Of a DNA stretch of 64,000 nucleotides, positions 49,308-58,249 are shown piece by piece. Both the position numbers and the translations under genes were made by a program. Each line of letters opens with the position of its first letter. Within the stretch, counting starts at the first letter, position 1. The stretch is from Mesorhizobium sp. B2-7-2 (GTDB lineage Bacteria; Pseudomonadota; Alphaproteobacteria; Rhizobiales; Rhizobiaceae). The stretch is from assembly GCF_006440775.1 (NCBI RefSeq), contig NZ_VFTZ01000011.1:62001-126000 (forward strand). Direction: 5' to 3'. The notes under the pieces were generated by a model that was not told the origin of the DNA, did no database searches, and saw nothing but the letters and a program-made list of their open reading frames with translations.

Positions 49308-49937
49308 ATGGCCGAAATCGAAGACAAGACCGTTGATGACAAGGACGCCGAGCGCCACCGCGCCAAGATGGCCAAGCGCAAGGCGGTGCAGGATGCCGAA
49401 GTGGCCGGCAAGACGGTCGAAAAGGGGCTGCTGATCGTCAACACCGGGCCGGGCAAGGGCAAGACCACGGCTGCCTTCGGCCTGGCGCTGAGAATGCTGG
49501 GCTATGGCAAGCGCGTCGGCGTCGTGCAGTTCATCAAAGGCAAATGGCATACCGGCGAGAAGGATGCTTTCGCGGCCTTCGGCGACCGTGTCGTCTGGCA
49601 TGCGATGGGCGAGGGTTTTACCTGGGAGACGCAGGACCTGAAGCGCGACATCGCCGCCGCCGAAGCCGCCTGGGCCAAGGCGTTGGAGCTGATCGTCGAT
49701 CCGTCGATGAGCCTCGTGGTGCTCGACGAACTCAACATCGCGCTGCGCTACGATTATCTCGATCTGGAAAAGGTGGTCGCGGCGCTGAAGGCGCGCCGGG
49801 GCGATCTGCATGTCATCGTCACCGGCCGCAACGCCAAGCCGCTCCTCGTCGAGGCGGCCGATCTCGTCACCGAGATGGGGCTGACCAAGCACCATTTCGC
49901 CGCCGGCGTGAAGGCGCAGCAGGGAATTGAGTTTTAG
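49308..49937 (+). CDS. cobO: Cob(I)yrinic acid a,c-diamide adenosyltransferase
   Basis: Adds the adenosyl ligand to cobalt (CobO/BtuR). The 209-residue protein has the P-loop NTGPGKGKTTAAFGLALR and the later LVVLDELNIALRY. An ATG directly follows cobP. It ends tail to tail with cobD, overlapping by 4 bp. Confidence 0.95.
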   Translation: MAEIEDKTVDDKDAERHRAKMAKRKAVQDAEVAGKTVEKGLLIVNTGPGKGKTTAAFGLALRMLGYGKRVGVVQFIKGKWHTGEKDAFAAFGDRVVWHAMGEGFTWETQDLKRDIAAAEAAWAKALELIVDPSMSLVVLDELNIALRYDYLDLEKVVAALKARRGDLHVIVTGRNAKPLLVEAADLVTEMGLTKHHFAAGVKAQQGIEF

Positions 49938-50923
49938 CCGCCGATCAAGATGGTCAGGTAGATCACGATCGCCGAGACGACCGCGAACAGGCCAAGCAGC
50001 AGCCAGTCGGCTACGCGATAGAGCTTGAGCGCCTGGCGGATGTCGGTGCTTTCGGCCTCGCGGCGGCCGCCTTCACCCATGAAGGCGTCCTCGACGACTT
50101 CGCCGCCATAGCTGCGTGGTCCGGCGAGCGAAAGCCCCAGCGCGCCGGCCATAGCGGCTTCCGGCCAGCCGGCATTGGGCGAGCGGTGCTTCCTCGCGTC
50201 GCGTCGCATGACATGCCAGGCGGAGTGCGGATCGGCGCCGGGCACAAGAAAGGCCGCCAGCACGATGAGCAGCCCGGTGAGTCGCGATGCGGGCAGGTTG
50301 ACCAGATCGTCGAAACGGGCGGCCGCACGGCCGAAGGCTTCGTATTTCGGCGTGCGGTGGCCGATCATCGAATCGGCGGTGTTGGCGGCCTTATAGGCAG
50401 CACCTCCGCCAAGGCCGCCGATGCCGGTCCAGAACGCGGGCGCGACAATGCCGTCCGAAAAATTCTCGGCTAGGCTTTCGATCGCGGCACGCGCGACACC
50501 GGCCTTGTCGAGCTTTTCCGGATCGCGGCCGACAATGCGCGATACGGCGATGCGGCCGAGCGTCAGGCCGCCGGTCTCCAGCGCGTCGGCGACCTCCTCG
50601 ACATGCTCTGCGAGGCTTTTCTGCGACAGCAGCGAGGAACCGAGGATGGCGGCGATGACGAGGCCCGTAGGGAACATCATCCAGAGCAGGACATGCAGCG
50701 CCAGGCCGATCAGGCCGGGCACCAGCAGAATGACGAGCAAGGCCTGGACGCCGCGTCGGCGACGCAATTCGTCGGAATCCGTAGCGTGGTTGAGCCGGCG
50801 ATCGAGAAAGGATATCAGCCTGCCGATCCAGGTGACCGGATGGCCGATGGCGCCGAACAGCCAGTCCGGGTAGCCAAGGGCCCGTTCGACGGCGAGTGAC
50901 AGGAAAGCGATCAGGACGGACAT
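49934..50923 (-). CDS. cobD: Adenosylcobinamide-phosphate synthase
   Basis: CbiB/CobD membrane enzyme joining adenosylcobyric acid to aminopropanol (phosphate). The 329-residue protein has several transmembrane helices and family segments GHPVTWIGRLISFLDRRLN, ESLAENFSDGIVAPAFW and NAGWPEAAMAGALGL. Convergent with cobO, and its ATG overlaps the divergent cobC ATG. Confidence 0.95.
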   Translation of the reverse strand: MSVLIAFLSLAVERALGYPDWLFGAIGHPVTWIGRLISFLDRRLNHATDSDELRRRRGVQALLVILLVPGLIGLALHVLLWMMFPTGLVIAAILGSSLLSQKSLAEHVEEVADALETGGLTLGRIAVSRIVGRDPEKLDKAGVARAAIESLAENFSDGIVAPAFWTGIGGLGGGAAYKAANTADSMIGHRTPKYEAFGRAAARFDDLVNLPASRLTGLLIVLAAFLVPGADPHSAWHVMRRDARKHRSPNAGWPEAAMAGALGLSLAGPRSYGGEVVEDAFMGEGGRREAESTDIRQALKLYRVADWLLLGLFAVVSAIVIYLTILIGG

Positions 50924-51977
50924 GAAACTTCTAAGCGGAGCGATTGCAGCGGTTGATCATGGCGGCAGCCTTGGCCGGGCAAACGCACTTTTTCCTCATG
51001 CGCCAAAACCTTTCGTGGACCTCTCGACAGGTATCAATCCGCACTCCTATCCGCTTTTCGATCTGCCCGCCACAGCGCTGTCCCGATTGCCGGAGGCAGG
51101 ACAACTGCGCGAATTGGCCGAAATTGCGGCCAGGGCCTATGGCGCGCCGTCGGCGGCGCATGTGGCGGCGGCGCCCGGCACGCAGATTCTCCTGCCGCGC
51201 ATCGCTTCGCTGCTGCGGCCCGGCAAGGCGCTGGTGCTTGGCCCAACCTATGCCGAACATGCCCGGGCCGCCGCTATCGCCGCCCATGCCGTGGCGGAAG
51301 TCAGCGATTTCGGCGCGCTGGCCGAGGCGGACCTTGCGGTGCTGGTCAATCCCAACAATCCGGATGGGCGGCTGATCGAAAAGGCCCGTCTGCTCGACCT
51401 TGCGGCGCGGCTTCGCGCCAAGGGCGGGCTGCTGGTCGTCGACGAGGCCTTCATGGATGTCGGCCCGATCGAGCAAAGCCTCGCCGGCGATGTCGGGCAG
51501 GGCGGCATCATCGTGCTGCGCTCCTTCGGCAAGTTCTTCGGCCTTGCGGGTGTGAGACTCGGCTTCGCATTGGCGGATCCGCTGACGGCCAAGCGGCTGG
51601 ATGCGCAGCTCGGGCCCTGGGCGGTCGCCGGCCCGGCGCTCGAATATGGCATCCGCGCCTTGTCGGATGCGGCGTGGCAGGCCGATATGCGGCAACGCCT
51701 GGCGCAGGATGCCGGGCGGCTCGACACGCTGCTTGGCCGATTCGACGTTCCGGTCGCCGGCGGCACCAGCCTGTTCCGCTATCTGTCGTTTCCCGAGGCC
51801 GCAGGCCTTTTTTCGGCACTTGGCTCGAGCGGCGTGCTGGTCCGCCATTTTGCCGAGCGGCCTCACGTGCTGCGTGTCGGTTTGCCGGGCAATGAAGCGG
51901 AATGGCAACGCCTCGAAGGCACCCTTGCCACGTGGGCCGCGCGGCGCAAGGATGCGCCAAAGGAGTTCGGGCAATGA
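50922..51977 (+). CDS. cobC: L-threonine-O-3-phosphate decarboxylase (CobC)
   Basis: PLP enzyme of the class I/II aminotransferase fold supplying aminopropanol phosphate for the nucleotide loop. The 351-residue protein has DLSTGINPHSYP, VNPNNPDG, DEAFMDV and the PLP lysine K204 in SFGKFFGLAGVRLGF. Its start ATG is part of a CATG shared with the divergent cobD start. Confidence 0.93.
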   Translation: MKLLSGAIAAVDHGGSLGRANALFPHAPKPFVDLSTGINPHSYPLFDLPATALSRLPEAGQLRELAEIAARAYGAPSAAHVAAAPGTQILLPRIASLLRPGKALVLGPTYAEHARAAAIAAHAVAEVSDFGALAEADLAVLVNPNNPDGRLIEKARLLDLAARLRAKGGLLVVDEAFMDVGPIEQSLAGDVGQGGIIVLRSFGKFFGLAGVRLGFALADPLTAKRLDAQLGPWAVAGPALEYGIRALSDAAWQADMRQRLAQDAGRLDTLLGRFDVPVAGGTSLFRYLSFPEAAGLFSALGSSGVLVRHFAERPHVLRVGLPGNEAEWQRLEGTLATWAARRKDAPKEFGQ

Positions 51978-52483
51978 TCCACGTTTGTTCGCTGTCGAAG
52001 GTCGACGAGGCCGTGGCAAGGACCGGTGCGCAGCGGTTGTTGTCGCTGCTCGCCGCAGGCACCGAAGTGGTCCGCCCGGCCTCGATCCTGGCGGAAAACC
52101 ACCTGCATCTCGTCATGCACGACATCGCTGTCGCGCAGGAAGGCATGACGATGCCTGGCGAGGAGCATGTGCGGGCCTTGCTCGATTTCGCCTATCGTTG
52201 GGATCGGGCAAAGCCTTTGGTGGTGCATTGCTATGCCGGCGTCAGCCGCTCGACGGCATCGGCCTACATCATCGCGGCGGCGCTGGCGCCGAAGCGCGAC
52301 GAGATGGAACTCGCCCGGACGCTGCGCTTCCTCTCGCCGACGGCCACGCCCAATCCGCGGCTGATCGCCGTCGCCGATATGCTGCTTGAGCGTGACGGCC
52401 GCATGATCGCGGCGATCGAAGCCATCGGACGCGGTGCCGACGCGTTTGAGGGGATCCCCTTCGAATTGGGGATCGAAGCTTAA
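51974..52483 (+). CDS. Dual-specificity/tyrosine phosphatase-like protein coupled to cobC
   Basis: A 169-residue Cys-based phosphatase: the CX5R loop is HCYAGVSRST (C86, R92). A possible general-acid Asp is in VMHDIA (D50). The ATG at 51974 overlaps the cobC stop (ATGA), so it is translated with cobC. The cobalamin pathway needs a phosphatase for alpha-ribazole phosphate or adenosylcobalamin phosphate, and I see no CobC-type phosphatase in this window; this gene is a candidate. That role is inferred from position. Confidence 0.8.
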   Translation: MIHVCSLSKVDEAVARTGAQRLLSLLAAGTEVVRPASILAENHLHLVMHDIAVAQEGMTMPGEEHVRALLDFAYRWDRAKPLVVHCYAGVSRSTASAYIIAAALAPKRDEMELARTLRFLSPTATPNPRLIAVADMLLERDGRMIAAIEAIGRGADAFEGIPFELGIEA

Positions 52484-52501
52484 GTCAAAGCAGACCCGCC
52501 G

Positions 52502-53299
52502 CTACGCCAGCCACTCGGCAAGCCTCGCCTTGCGCACATCCCGGACCAGGTTGATAAAACCGTCGGCCTGCATTTCCGCCGTCAGCCGGCCCTTCTCGGC
52601 CGTGGCGATGGAGGCGTCGCCGACCACGCCGTTCGGATTGAGGTCGCTGGCGATCCAGGCGAAGGCATGCGTGCCGGTGTGGCGCAGCAGGGCGAATTCC
52701 TTTTCGGCGCGCCCGACATTGGAGACGAAATTCTCCGCCTTGCTCATGTCGACGAGGTCGGGCCGGAAGTGCAGCATCAGTGATGTCTCGACATCGCCGC
52801 CATGGATGCCGTGACGGTCCTCGAGCTCGGTGTACATGCCGGCCGGACGGCCGAAACGCTGCCAGCTCGTCTTCACCGACAGCATTTTGGCGCGCACGCG
52901 CAATTCGCGCGAAATGATGCCCATGATCTCTTCATTGCCGCCATGCGAATTGACGACGATCAGCTTCCTCACCCCGGCCCGGGCGACCGACAGGCCAAGC
53001 TCGGTCCAGGCGTCGACCAAGGTGGTGGCGGGCAAGGTGAGCGTTCCCGGCGCATGCAGGTGCTCGTTCGATTTGCCGACCGCTTGCACCGGCAGGATGC
53101 GGATGTCGAGATCGTCGGGCAGACGCGCGATCACCGTCTCCAGCATGCCCGCCATGATCGAGGTGTCGGTCGAGACCGGAAGGTGCGGGCCGTGCTGCTC
53201 GATCGCCGCCACCGGCAGCACGGCGATGGTCGCTTCGGCGTCGATCGAGGCGTATTCGGTCGTCCGGTAATCGCCCCACCACACGCGTCTTGTCGTCAC
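52502..53299 (-). CDS. Creatininase-family amidohydrolase
   Basis: A 265-residue creatininase/creatinine amidohydrolase family protein. Metal ligands fit E34, H36 and D45 (IEQHGPHLPVSTD), NSHGGN (H119) and HGGDVETS. The family also includes other cyclic-amide hydrolases, so the substrate is not fixed by the sequence. Adjacent to ridA on the same strand, 61 bp apart. Confidence 0.85.
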   Translation of the reverse strand: MTTRRVWWGDYRTTEYASIDAEATIAVLPVAAIEQHGPHLPVSTDTSIMAGMLETVIARLPDDLDIRILPVQAVGKSNEHLHAPGTLTLPATTLVDAWTELGLSVARAGVRKLIVVNSHGGNEEIMGIISRELRVRAKMLSVKTSWQRFGRPAGMYTELEDRHGIHGGDVETSLMLHFRPDLVDMSKAENFVSNVGRAEKEFALLRHTGTHAFAWIASDLNPNGVVGDASIATAEKGRLTAEMQADGFINLVRDVRKARLAEWLA

Positions 53300-53360
53300 T
53301 TTTCGTCTCCCGATTGGTCTGCTGTCCGGCCTGAGGTCTAGAGACTATCCCCGGAAACAG

Positions 53361-53744
53361 CTAGCCCGCTGCCAGAACTTCGACCTCAACGTTGAACTCC
53401 GGGCGGGCGAAGCCGGAGACGATCATCAGCGTGGAGGCCGGCGCCGGATCGGAAAAGAGCCGGTTGCGGACATCCATATAGGCCTGCAGGTGCTCGCGGC
53501 CGATGACGAAGGCGTTGATGCGCACGATGTCGTTCAAGGTCAGCCCGGTTTCGCTGAGGATCGCGGCGATGTTCTTGAAGCAGAGCTCGGTCTGCGCGCC
53601 GGCGTCCTCAGGCACGGCATCGTCGGGGCCGATGCCCAATTGACCCGAGCACAGCACTAGGCGCTTTCCGGCCGGTATTTCGACGCCGTGGCTGTAGCGG
53701 GCGAAAGGCGGTTTGATCGACTTGGGGGCGAGGTATTTGAGCAT
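53361..53744 (-). CDS. RidA-family protein
   Basis: A 127-residue YjgF/RidA protein, often an imine/enamine deaminase or a small hydrolase of nitrogenous intermediates. LCSGQLGIGPDD and the C-terminal ARPEFNVEVEVLA fit, with R114 and E120/E122 in the active-site region. It probably cooperates with the creatininase-family enzyme. Confidence 0.82.
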   Translation of the reverse strand: MLKYLAPKSIKPPFARYSHGVEIPAGKRLVLCSGQLGIGPDDAVPEDAGAQTELCFKNIAAILSETGLTLNDIVRINAFVIGREHLQAYMDVRNRLFSDPAPASTLMIVSGFARPEFNVEVEVLAAG

Positions 53745-53997
53745 GGCATTCTCCTGTCGGCCAACAGCCTAGTGGCGGATTCATGAAACATTCAAGATGC
53801 CGTGGACGCCGCCAGGAGCGATTATGGACAGGCGTCCAAAAAATAGGCACGATGCCTCGCGTACGGCATGACCCGTCCGGTCTCGGCAACGACTGCCGCA
53901 CGAGCAGGCGGCCCTGGCGGTGGCATGTGTCTTGCTTCTTGAATCAATGGTGTCGAGCCCAGCGCGTTGCGCGCCGGAGCCAAGAGAGGGTGAGTTT

Positions 53998-55002
53998 ATG
54001 ATCGGACAAGGAAAGATGCTGGCGGGCGCCGTCGTCCTGCTGGCTACGGGCACGCTGGGTGCGGCCGCGAACGAGAAGGTGACGTTCGGCACCAATTGGC
54101 TGGCCGAGCCGGAACATGGCGGCTACTACCAGGCCGTCGCCGACGGCACCTATGCCGCCTGCGGCCTCGATGTCACCATCATGCAGGGCGGCCCGCAGGT
54201 CAGCGGCCGGCCGATGCTGCTTGCCGGCAAGATCGATTTCTATATGGGCGGCAATCTGCTGTCGGCCTTCGATGCCGTGCAGCAGGGCATTCCGATGCGT
54301 GTCGTCGCGTCCGACTTCCAGAAGGATCCGCAGGTCATCATGTCCCATCCGGGAGTGGGGCTGGACAAGTGGGAGGACCTCAAGAACGCCGACCAGTACA
54401 TCATGGGCGACGAAGGCGCTCAGACCTTCTTCCAATGGATGGTCACCGATCTTGGCTTCGACGCCGCCAAGCGCGTGCCCTACACGTTCAATCCGGCACC
54501 CTTCATCGCCAACAAGAAGTCGATCCAGCAGGGCTATGTGACGTCCGAGCCGTTTGCCGTGCAGAAGCAGGGCGGCTTCACGCCGAACCAGTTCCTGCTC
54601 GCCGACTATGGCTGGGATACCTATGCGACCACCATCGAGGTGATGCAGGACACGATCGACAAGCGGCCGGAGGTGGTGCAATGCTTCGTCGATGGCTCGG
54701 CCAAGGGCTGGTACAAATACCTCTATGGCGACAACAAGGCCGCCAACGAGATGATCAAGAAGGACAATCCGGACATGACGGATGAGCAGATCGCCTTCTC
54801 GATCGAGCAGATGAAGAAATTCGGCGTTGTCGATTCGGGCGATTCGGAAAAGCTCGGCATCGGCGCGATGACCGAAGCCCGCATCCAGAGTTTTTACGAC
54901 AAGATGGTCAAGGCCAAGGTCGCGCAGCCGGGCCTCGATATCAAGAAAGCCTATACGCTGGCCTTCATCAACAAGGGTGTCGGGCTGGAGCTGAAGAAGT
55001 AG
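53998..55002 (+). CDS. ABC transporter substrate-binding protein (NMT1/THI5-like)
   Basis: A 334-residue periplasmic binding protein with a signal peptide (about residues 1-24, ending GTLGAAANE) and the NMT1/THI5/SsuA-type fold: FGTNWLAEPEHGGYYQAVADGTYAACGLDV, and GKIDFYMGGNLLSA. Related proteins bind pyrimidines, sulfonates or aromatic compounds. The ATG at 53998 follows GAGAGGG. First gene of the importer operon, divergent from ridA. Confidence 0.88.
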   Translation: MIGQGKMLAGAVVLLATGTLGAAANEKVTFGTNWLAEPEHGGYYQAVADGTYAACGLDVTIMQGGPQVSGRPMLLAGKIDFYMGGNLLSAFDAVQQGIPMRVVASDFQKDPQVIMSHPGVGLDKWEDLKNADQYIMGDEGAQTFFQWMVTDLGFDAAKRVPYTFNPAPFIANKKSIQQGYVTSEPFAVQKQGGFTPNQFLLADYGWDTYATTIEVMQDTIDKRPEVVQCFVDGSAKGWYKYLYGDNKAANEMIKKDNPDMTDEQIAFSIEQMKKFGVVDSGDSEKLGIGAMTEARIQSFYDKMVKAKVAQPGLDIKKAYTLAFINKGVGLELKK

Positions 55003-55017
55003 GGCGGCCGGCCTGAG

Positions 55018-55839
55018 ATGATCCAGGAGAAAGTGGCTGAGACGCCGGCGGCATCGGGGGAGGCCCCGATGCTGCTGGCATTGCGCAGTGTAGGCAAGGT
55101 CTTTTCCAACGGCGTGACGGCGCTGAGTAAGGTCGACCTGGCGATCCGCGAGGGCGATTTCCTGAGCCTGCTCGGCCCCTCCGGCTGCGGTAAGTCGACG
55201 GCGCTTCGGCTGATAGCCGGCCTGTCGACGCCGACCTCCGGCCAGCTCGACTGGCGCGGCGCGATCGACCGCTCGAACATTGGCTTCGTCTTTCAGGAGC
55301 CGACGCTGCTGCCTTGGGCAAGCGTGTTCGACAATGTCTGGCTGCCGCTGAGGCTGAAGAGCGTGTCGCGCGCCAAGGCGGAGCCGGCGGTGATGGAAAT
55401 GCTGTCGCGCGTCCACCTCAGCGGCTTCGAGAACGCCGTGCCGCGCGAGCTTTCCGGCGGCATGAAGATGCGTGTCTCGATCGCGCGGGCCATGGTGACG
55501 AAGCCGCGCATCCTTCTGATGGACGAGCCTTTCGCGGCGCTCGACGAGATCACCCGCTTCAAGCTCAACAACGACCTTCTGGAACTTTGGCAGGACGAGC
55601 GCTTCACCGTCATCTTCGTCACCCACAGCGTCTTCGAGAGCGTGTTCCTGTCCAGCCGCGTCGTCGTCATGGCCGCGCGCCCGGGCCGCGTCCATGGCGA
55701 ACTCCCCATCAACGCGCCCTATCCGCGCGACGAGGCGTTCCGCACCTCGCCGGGCTATGCTGCGCTTTGCCGGCAGGCCTCGGGCGTGCTGGTCGACGCC
55801 ATCAACTCAACCGCCGGATCGCAAAATGACGGCCATTGA
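55018..55839 (+). CDS. ABC transporter ATP-binding protein
   Basis: A 273-residue SsuB/TauB-type ATPase with Walker A GPSGCGKST, Q-loop FQEPTLLPW, signature LSGGMKMRVSIARA, Walker B ILLMDEPF and H-loop VTHSVFE. It starts 15 bp after the binding protein and overlaps the permease start by 14 bp. Confidence 0.92.
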   Translation: MIQEKVAETPAASGEAPMLLALRSVGKVFSNGVTALSKVDLAIREGDFLSLLGPSGCGKSTALRLIAGLSTPTSGQLDWRGAIDRSNIGFVFQEPTLLPWASVFDNVWLPLRLKSVSRAKAEPAVMEMLSRVHLSGFENAVPRELSGGMKMRVSIARAMVTKPRILLMDEPFAALDEITRFKLNNDLLELWQDERFTVIFVTHSVFESVFLSSRVVVMAARPGRVHGELPINAPYPRDEAFRTSPGYAALCRQASGVLVDAINSTAGSQNDGH

Positions 55840-56677
55840 CGACAATGTCCTGACGCTCGATCCGGAAGAGGCGCGCCGCGCCCGCCAGGAGCGGCTGGAG
55901 CGCATCGGCAAATGGGTGCTGCCGCTGGCGATCATGGTGCTGGCGATCGTGCTGTGGGACCGCATCTGCGTCTGGAACGAGATCCCGCAATATATCCTGC
56001 CGCGGCCGGGCGTGGTGCTGCAGACGCTGCACAACGATGCGGGGCTCTTGTTCTCGTCACTGCTGGTGACGCTCAGGATCACCTTTTTCAGCCTGTTGCT
56101 CGCCGTGATCGGCGGCGTCGGACTGGCGGTGCTGTTCGCCCAGTCGAAATGGGTGGAGATGTCGTTCTTCCCCTTCGCCATCGTGCTGCAGGTGACGCCG
56201 ATCGTCGCCATCTTCCCATTGATCAACATCTATGTGGACAACCAGACCGTCAAACTGCTGCTCTGCGCCTGGATCGTCGCCTTCTTTCCGATCCTCTCCA
56301 ACACCACGCTCGGCCTGAACTCGGTCGACCGCAATCTGCGGGACCTGTTCAAGCTCAACGGCGCGACGCGCTGGCAGCAATTGCGCTATCTGCGCCTGCC
56401 GGCGGCGATGCCTTATTTCCTCGGCGGGCTGAAGATCGCCGGCGGCCTGTCGCTGATCGGCGCGGTGGTGGCGGAATTCGTCGCCGGCGCGCAAGGGCAG
56501 TCGTCGGGGCTTGCGTCCCGCATCATCGAGGCCGGCTACCGGCTCAACGCGCCGCGCCTGTTCGCGGCGCTGATCCTGATCTCGCTCACCGGCATCCTGA
56601 TCTTCCTGGTGCTGTCGCTGGTGTCGCATCTCATCTTGCGCCGCTGGCACGAGAGCGCGCTGAAACAGGAGCGCTAG
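55826..56677 (+). CDS. ABC transporter permease
   Basis: A 283-residue SsuC/TauC-type permease with six helices; the EAA loop is in DLFKLNGATRWQQLRYLRLP. The ATG at 55826 lies inside the ATPase gene's end; the longer frame (from 55694) is not family sequence. Confidence 0.92.
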   Translation: MTAIDDNVLTLDPEEARRARQERLERIGKWVLPLAIMVLAIVLWDRICVWNEIPQYILPRPGVVLQTLHNDAGLLFSSLLVTLRITFFSLLLAVIGGVGLAVLFAQSKWVEMSFFPFAIVLQVTPIVAIFPLINIYVDNQTVKLLLCAWIVAFFPILSNTTLGLNSVDRNLRDLFKLNGATRWQQLRYLRLPAAMPYFLGGLKIAGGLSLIGAVVAEFVAGAQGQSSGLASRIIEAGYRLNAPRLFAALILISLTGILIFLVLSLVSHLILRRWHESALKQER

Positions 56678-56730
56678 GGTGATTGGCGTGGTTAAGAACG
56701 GTGACGGCCTGCTTGGGCCAGAGACACAGC

Positions 56731-56898
56731 GAACAGGCGTGCGGAGACATCGCGAACAGTTTTGTGCCGCCGCATTCTTCGACGACCGTAACGGAATGGA
56801 TCCTCGGGTTTACGCGCCCACTTCGCTCCCGCTCCGCCCGTGGATGACGAAGGACAGGAAGGCAAAACTGTTCGCGATGTCTCCGCACAGCCGTTCGC
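56731..56898. repeat. Inverted repeats with perfect 24-bp core, enclosing a mosaic element
   Basis: Arms 56740-56763 and 56864-56887 are exact 24-bp reverse complements (left arm begins TGCGGAGACATCGCG); similarity extends to 56731 and 56898 with mismatches. Between them 56770-56851 carries the third copy of the mosaic repeat (ACGGAATGGATCCTCGGG ... CGTGGATGACGAAG). It sits between the permease and the amidohydrolase genes. Confidence 0.8.
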
Positions 56899-56950
56899 CG
56901 GGTCTCCGACCCAACCGAACGGTGTTGCATAGGACAGCGGAGGGTAGGCC

Positions 56951-58249
56951 TTGATACCTGCCTCTGGATCCTACCGGCTTATCAACGCCCGCGTTCATCG
57001 CTCGCTGACGCCCGGCCTTGCGGCACCGTTCGACGCCGACGGTTTCGCGCTGACTGAGCTCGCCGTCGCCGACGGTAAGATCGCGAGCATTGTCGCCCAT
57101 GCCAAGTCGAAGGCAGAAGCCGACGCGATCGACCTTGCCGGCCGCATCGTGCTGCCGTGCTTCGTCGATTGCCACACCCATATCGACAAGGGCCATATCT
57201 GGCCGCGAAAGCCCAATCCGGACGGCACCTTCATGGGCGCGCTCAATGCCACCGGCGCCGACCGTACCACGCGCTGGAGCGCCGAGGATGTAGCGCGCCG
57301 CATGGATTTCTCGCTGCGCTCAGCCTATGCGCACGGCACCAAGGCTATGCGCACGCATCTCGACAGCGTGCCGCCGCAGGAGGAGATCTCCTGGCCGGTG
57401 TTCGAGGCGATGCGGGAAAAATGGCGTGGGCGCATCGACCTGCAGGCAGCCTGCCTGCTCGGCATCGAAGGCGTGCGCGACAAGGCCTGGTTCGAACGGT
57501 TGGCGAAACGCGTCGCCGCGGCCAAGGGTGTGCTCGGCGTCGTCACCTATATGGTGCCCGACCTCGAGGAACTGCTCGACCAGGTGTTCGCCCAGGCGAT
57601 CAAGCATGGGCTCGATCTCGATTTCCATGCCGACGAGACCGACGATGTCGCGGCCATGTCGCTGAAGAAGATCGCCGAGGCTTCGCTGTGGAATGGCTTC
57701 GAGGGCAACATCCTGGTCGGCCATTGCTGCTCGCTGGCACGCCAGCCGGACCTCGAGGTGCTCGATACGTTGGACAAGGTGGCGAAGGCGCGGCTTGCCG
57801 TGGTGTCGCTGCCGATGTGCAATCTCTATCTTCAGGACCGCCGCAGCAACGGTACCACCCCGCGCTGGCGCGGCGTGACGCTCCTGCACGAGATGAAGGC
57901 GCGCGGCATCAAGGTGGCGGTCGCTTCCGACAACACGCGCGACCCTTTCTACGCCTATGGCGATCTCGATATGCTTGAGGTCTACCGAATGGCGACGCGC
58001 ATCCTGCATTTCGACCACCCCGTAGGCGACTGGCCCAGGGCGGTGGCGGCGACGCCGGCCGAAGTGATGCGGCTCGAAGGCGCCGGCACGCTTGCGGTCG
58101 GCAGCAGCGCCGACTTCGTCATCTTCAAGGGACGCAGCTGGACCGAATTGCTGTCGCGGCCCGAATCGGATCGCATCGTGGTGCGCGACGGCAGGGCGAT
58201 CGAACGCCAATTGCCCGACTATGCCGAACTCGACGAATTGATGGTGTGA
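56951..58249 (+). CDS. Cytosine-deaminase-like amidohydrolase
   Basis: A 432-residue amidohydrolase close to the cytosine deaminase (CodA) family. Metal ligands H75 and H77 (DCHTHIDKG), then HADETDD and GHCCSL, and the catalytic Asp in ASDNTRDPF. Some family members act on creatinine or isoguanine, so cytosine is not proven. The TTG at 56951 is used because GGAGGG precedes it and no ATG is near. Its stop overlaps the next start. Confidence 0.83.
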   Translation: MIPASGSYRLINARVHRSLTPGLAAPFDADGFALTELAVADGKIASIVAHAKSKAEADAIDLAGRIVLPCFVDCHTHIDKGHIWPRKPNPDGTFMGALNATGADRTTRWSAEDVARRMDFSLRSAYAHGTKAMRTHLDSVPPQEEISWPVFEAMREKWRGRIDLQAACLLGIEGVRDKAWFERLAKRVAAAKGVLGVVTYMVPDLEELLDQVFAQAIKHGLDLDFHADETDDVAAMSLKKIAEASLWNGFEGNILVGHCCSLARQPDLEVLDTLDKVAKARLAVVSLPMCNLYLQDRRSNGTTPRWRGVTLLHEMKARGIKVAVASDNTRDPFYAYGDLDMLEVYRMATRILHFDHPVGDWPRAVAATPAEVMRLEGAGTLAVGSSADFVIFKGRSWTELLSRPESDRIVVRDGRAIERQLPDYAELDELMV

